From the NCBI GenBank assembly GCA_017743605.1, contig JAGHYO010000093.1:1-8009 (forward strand): a stretch of 8,009 nucleotides of DNA. Reading direction: 5' to 3'. Source of the stretch: Thermoflexus sp. Lineage in GTDB: Bacteria > Chloroflexota > Anaerolineae > Thermoflexales > Thermoflexaceae. The stretch's first letter is position 1, and each line of letters begins with the position of its first letter. Both the position numbers and the translations under genes were made by a program. This document shows positions 6,676 through 8,009 of this stretch, piece by piece. The notes below the pieces were generated by a model. It searched no databases and was not told the DNA's origin. It saw only the letters and a program-made list of their open reading frames with translations.

Positions 6676-6918
6676 CCTAAGGGAAGCCAGAACGTGTGTC
6701 TTCGCTGCGTCCCGCCGTCCGCTGTTCATCCATCCCTGTTAAGGCCGGCCCGCGCCTCTTGTTACCATCCTCGACTTCAAGACGATGAGGGTCACGGTTG
6801 CCGCGTCAGCAGGGAAGGGTGGCGTGGTTCGATTCCTCACCGAACCCCTCTGATTTCGGCCCGCGCCCAGGCGTGATGCTCGCCGGCGGCGATGGCAGTG
6901 GGCTCTGGGGGGAATCGT
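6676..6918. other. Gene-free gap between convergent modB and vapC
   Basis: No supported gene or RNA lies in these 243 bases, where modB (+) and vapC (-) converge. No rho-independent terminator with a U-tract is visible. Weak structure only: CCGAA (6840-6844) can pair with TTCGG (6855-6859), and GGCCGGCC is a perfect 8-base palindrome near 6744-6751. A 22-codon + frame (6785-6853) starts with ATG and contains a glycine-rich, Walker-A-like stretch, discussed as a finding. A T-arm-like string near 6825-6835 does not extend into a tRNA. Confidence 0.5.
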
Positions 6919-7341
6919 TCACTGTGGGGTGTAATCCTCGATCCAAAGCGCCCAAGGCAGATGATCCTTGAGGGCATTGTATAAACGGCGATCGCCTGTC
7001 ACCAGCTGATCTCCTGTTTCCTCGGCCAACGCCAGACAAGCCCCATCGTAGGCGGATCGCTCATACCTGCGGGCCAGCTCCAGACCCCGTTGCCCGGAGA
7101 CTTCCACCGTCCGGATACCCAGATCCTGAAAGGCGGCGAGGATTTCCTTTCCTCTCGTCAGGTTGAGGCGACCGCGTCTCACCGCCCGTAGGATGGCATT
7201 CGTTACCTCATAGGAGAGCAGGATGGGTGCATGCAGATCCATCCTCTCTTGAACATAGGCCCGGATAATCGCCTGGGCGACCGCATGGCCTTCCTCATCT
7301 GGGAAGAACCCTCGTCGCACTGCGCTGGCATCGATGACCAT
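6919..7341 (-). CDS. vapC: PIN-domain ribonuclease toxin VapC
   Basis: VapC toxins are metal-dependent endoribonucleases that cut tRNA or rRNA when freed from their antitoxin. The 140-residue length is typical. The PIN acidic set is complete: D4 in VIDAS, E45 in SYEVTNAIL, D99 in SAYDGACLALAE and D117 in VTGDRRLYN. The N-terminus MVIDASAVRRGFFPDEE is the standard VapC opening, and ALWIEDY near the end matches the family tail. The ATG at 7341 lies inside the antitoxin reading frame, with a weak GGAAGAG ribosome site five bases upstream on the minus strand, so its translation probably depends on that of the antitoxin. All catalytic residues are present, so the toxin looks intact. Confidence 0.93.
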   Translation of the reverse strand: MVIDASAVRRGFFPDEEGHAVAQAIIRAYVQERMDLHAPILLSYEVTNAILRAVRRGRLNLTRGKEILAAFQDLGIRTVEVSGQRGLELARRYERSAYDGACLALAEETGDQLVTGDRRLYNALKDHLPWALWIEDYTPQ

Positions 7342-7595
7342 GACCGCTCTTCCAATTCCCTCCGAGAGGCTTCATATAACTCGGTGGCGCGGATGCCGAT
7401 CCCCTTTAGCTCATGGGAGAGGCGCACCATGGTGGAATAAGCTTTCAGTCGCTGCAAGCGCGCGTATTCATCGAAGGGCAAGATCACTGCCTCCGGCTCG
7501 CCCCGCCGGGTGATGATCACCAGTTCCTCCCGGGCGCGCTTGAGCAGCGCACAGAAATCTTTCCTGGCTTCAGCGATGGAAATCTTCAGAGCCAT
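7203..7595 (-). CDS. Phd/YefM-family antitoxin with out-of-frame C-terminal extension
   Basis: This protein would bind and neutralise the adjacent VapC and repress the pair's own promoter. The ATG at 7595 has GGGAG (7602-7606, minus strand) six bases upstream, giving 130 residues; an in-frame ATG at 7643 has no such support. Residues 1-50 match Phd/YefM antitoxins: ISIAEARKDFCALLKRAREELVIITRRGEPEAVILPFDEYARL. A helical part ending ELYEASRRELEER (about 75-84) is the usual toxin-binding region. The frame then does not stop but runs through the first 139 bases of vapC, adding about 45 residues rich in Ser, Arg, Pro and Met that look like a shadow of vapC rather than a selected domain. Normal pairs overlap by a few bases only and such antitoxins are usually 75-95 residues. 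Either the stop codon was lost or there is a sequencing error; the N-terminal domain call itself is firm. Confidence 0.85.
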   Translation of the reverse strand: MALKISIAEARKDFCALLKRAREELVIITRRGEPEAVILPFDEYARLQRLKAYSTMVRLSHELKGIGIRATELYEASRRELEERSWSSMPAQCDEGSSQMRKAMRSPRRLSGPMFKRGWICMHPSCSPMR

Positions 7596-7623
7596 TTGAG
7601 GCTCCCTTCTAACTGTATTAATT

Positions 7624-7637
7624 TTTGTGCTCACAAA
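7624..7637. promoter_or_regulatory. Inverted repeat, candidate antitoxin autoregulation site
   Basis: TTTGTG-CT-CACAAA is a perfect 6+6 inverted repeat with a 2-base spacer, 28 bases upstream of the antitoxin start. It lies in the AT-rich patch where the toxin-antitoxin promoter should be. Phd/YefM antitoxins bind short palindromes at their own promoters, so this is a plausible operator. I could not pick a convincing -10/-35 pair around it. Confidence 0.45.
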
Positions 7638-7661
7638 GCTCATCTGTTAAGAGGGAAACGT

Positions 7662-7682
7662 TGACGAACGAGTGATTCGTCA
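7662..7682. repeat. 7-bp inverted repeat between release-factor-like gene and TA pair
   Basis: TGACGAA (7662-7668) and TTCGTCA (7676-7682) are exact reverse complements around a 7-base loop. It lacks a U-tract in either direction. It could be a protein-binding site for the toxin-antitoxin promoter or an mRNA hairpin downstream of the release-factor-like gene. Confidence 0.4.
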
Positions 7683-7717
7683 TCGAGGACAACCTGCGAT
7701 TCCTCCTATAGCCCGCA

Positions 7718-7752
7718 GGAGACCGCGGATCGCGCTCGGGCGGAGCGTCTCC
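7718..7752. terminator. Compact branched hairpin just after the release-factor-like gene
   Basis: GGAGAC (7718-7723) pairs with GTCTCC (7747-7752). Within it are two smaller hairpins, CGCG-GAT-CGCG (7724-7734) and CTC/GAG (7735-7737 with 7743-7745), so the segment can fold as a three-way junction. It begins two bases beyond the minus-strand stop at 7754-7756. Position suggests transcript end or 3' stabilisation, but there is no following U-tract, so a factor-independent terminator is not proven. Confidence 0.35.
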
Positions 7753-7753
7753 C

Positions 7754-8009
7754 TCAGTAGCGCAGCAGGGCGGCCGTGCCAAGCTCCTGCAGACGGGGAT
7801 AGCCCTCGACGATCTCCACCCGGCCGCCGTTCTCTAGCACCGTGGCGATCAACCAGTCCACCGCGTCAGGCAGGGTCTCAAAGGTCGCGCCGCAAAAGGA
7901 ACAGGACGCGCGGGGGATCGTGGTGAGGAAACCGCAGCCGGTGCACCGGTAAGCCGGGGCGTGGAAACCATCCGCCACCAGCAGCACCTGTACCCGGCCC
8001 TCGGCGGCC
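7754..8009 (-). CDS. Bacterial aeRF1-type (BaeRF-like) release factor homologue, C-terminal part
   Basis: Only the last 84 or so codons are in the window; the frame stays open to the right edge, so the gene is truncated by the window, not by mutation. The visible part begins in AEGRVQVLLVADGFHAPAYRC-like sequence, as in domain 3 of archaeal/eukaryotic peptide chain release factor 1. Counting from the GTG at 7987, a four-cysteine zinc ribbon (C15, C18, C29, C32; CTGC and CSFC) is inserted, followed by a helix DAVDWLIATVLENGG and a strand RVEIVEG. The end, LGTAALLRY, matches the GGIAAILRY-type ending of aRF1. Bacterial members of this superfamily (BaeRF) occur in Chloroflexota and others and are proposed to act on stalled ribosomes; whether this one keeps a GGQ-like peptide-release loop cannot be seen because that domain lies outside. 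The GTG at 7987 should not be taken as the start. Confidence 0.75.
   Translation of the reverse strand, partial: AAEGRVQVLLVADGFHAPAYRCTGCGFLTTIPRASCSFCGATFETLPDAVDWLIATVLENGGRVEIVEGYPRLQELGTAALLRY

Noticed and set aside
6820..6850. T-arm-like GGTTCGATTCC suggesting a tRNA
   Set aside because: The flanking T-stem has two mismatches out of five, and no matching acceptor strand, D-arm or anticodon arm is found upstream.
1..8009. CRISPR array, IS element or prophage genes
   Set aside because: No regularly spaced repeats, transposase, integrase or phage structural gene was seen on either strand.

Overview
This GC-rich window looks like a piece of a bacterial chromosome, most likely from Chloroflexota and possibly a thermophilic Thermoflexus/Anaerolineae-type organism. 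That placement is inferred from the gene mix: a divergent MurE next to trmD, an XRE-COG1910 regulator, a bacterial aeRF1-like protein, and high-GC codon use. No rRNA, marker gene or database search supports it.

Layout. Bases 1-67 hold two head-to-head REP-like palindromes. Next, on the + strand, come trmD (tRNA m1G37 methyltransferase) and a divergent MurE-type Mur ligase, 26 bases apart. They converge, with only a 15-base gap, on a minus-strand LytR-CpsA-Psr (LCP) envelope protein. The region between the LCP gene and the next + gene carries a perfect 7+7 palindrome that overlaps the -35 box of a good promoter. That promoter drives a tight three-gene + strand unit: an XRE helix-turn-helix protein fused to a periplasmic-binding-protein-like domain (a probable cytoplasmic molybdate/tungstate sensor), a lipoprotein ModA, and the permease ModB. 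No modC ATPase is present. After a 243-base gap without a supported gene, the minus strand carries a Phd/YefM antitoxin-VapC toxin pair with an unusually long overlap. At the right edge, also on the minus strand, lies the C-terminal part of a bacterial archaeo-eukaryotic-type release factor (aeRF1/BaeRF-like) protein with a zinc ribbon.

How they work together. trmD-murE and the LCP gene are housekeeping and envelope functions. The regulator-modA-modB set reads as one self-regulated oxyanion uptake operon: the sensor would bind the palindrome over its own promoter, ModA captures molybdate or tungstate outside the membrane, and ModB passes it through with an ATPase encoded elsewhere. The toxin-antitoxin pair is a small accessory module. 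I found no large undescribed system. The most interesting items are the regulator/palindrome/promoter arrangement without modC, the antitoxin frame that runs 139 bases into vapC, the substituted motifs in the Mur ligase, and the REP-like pair.
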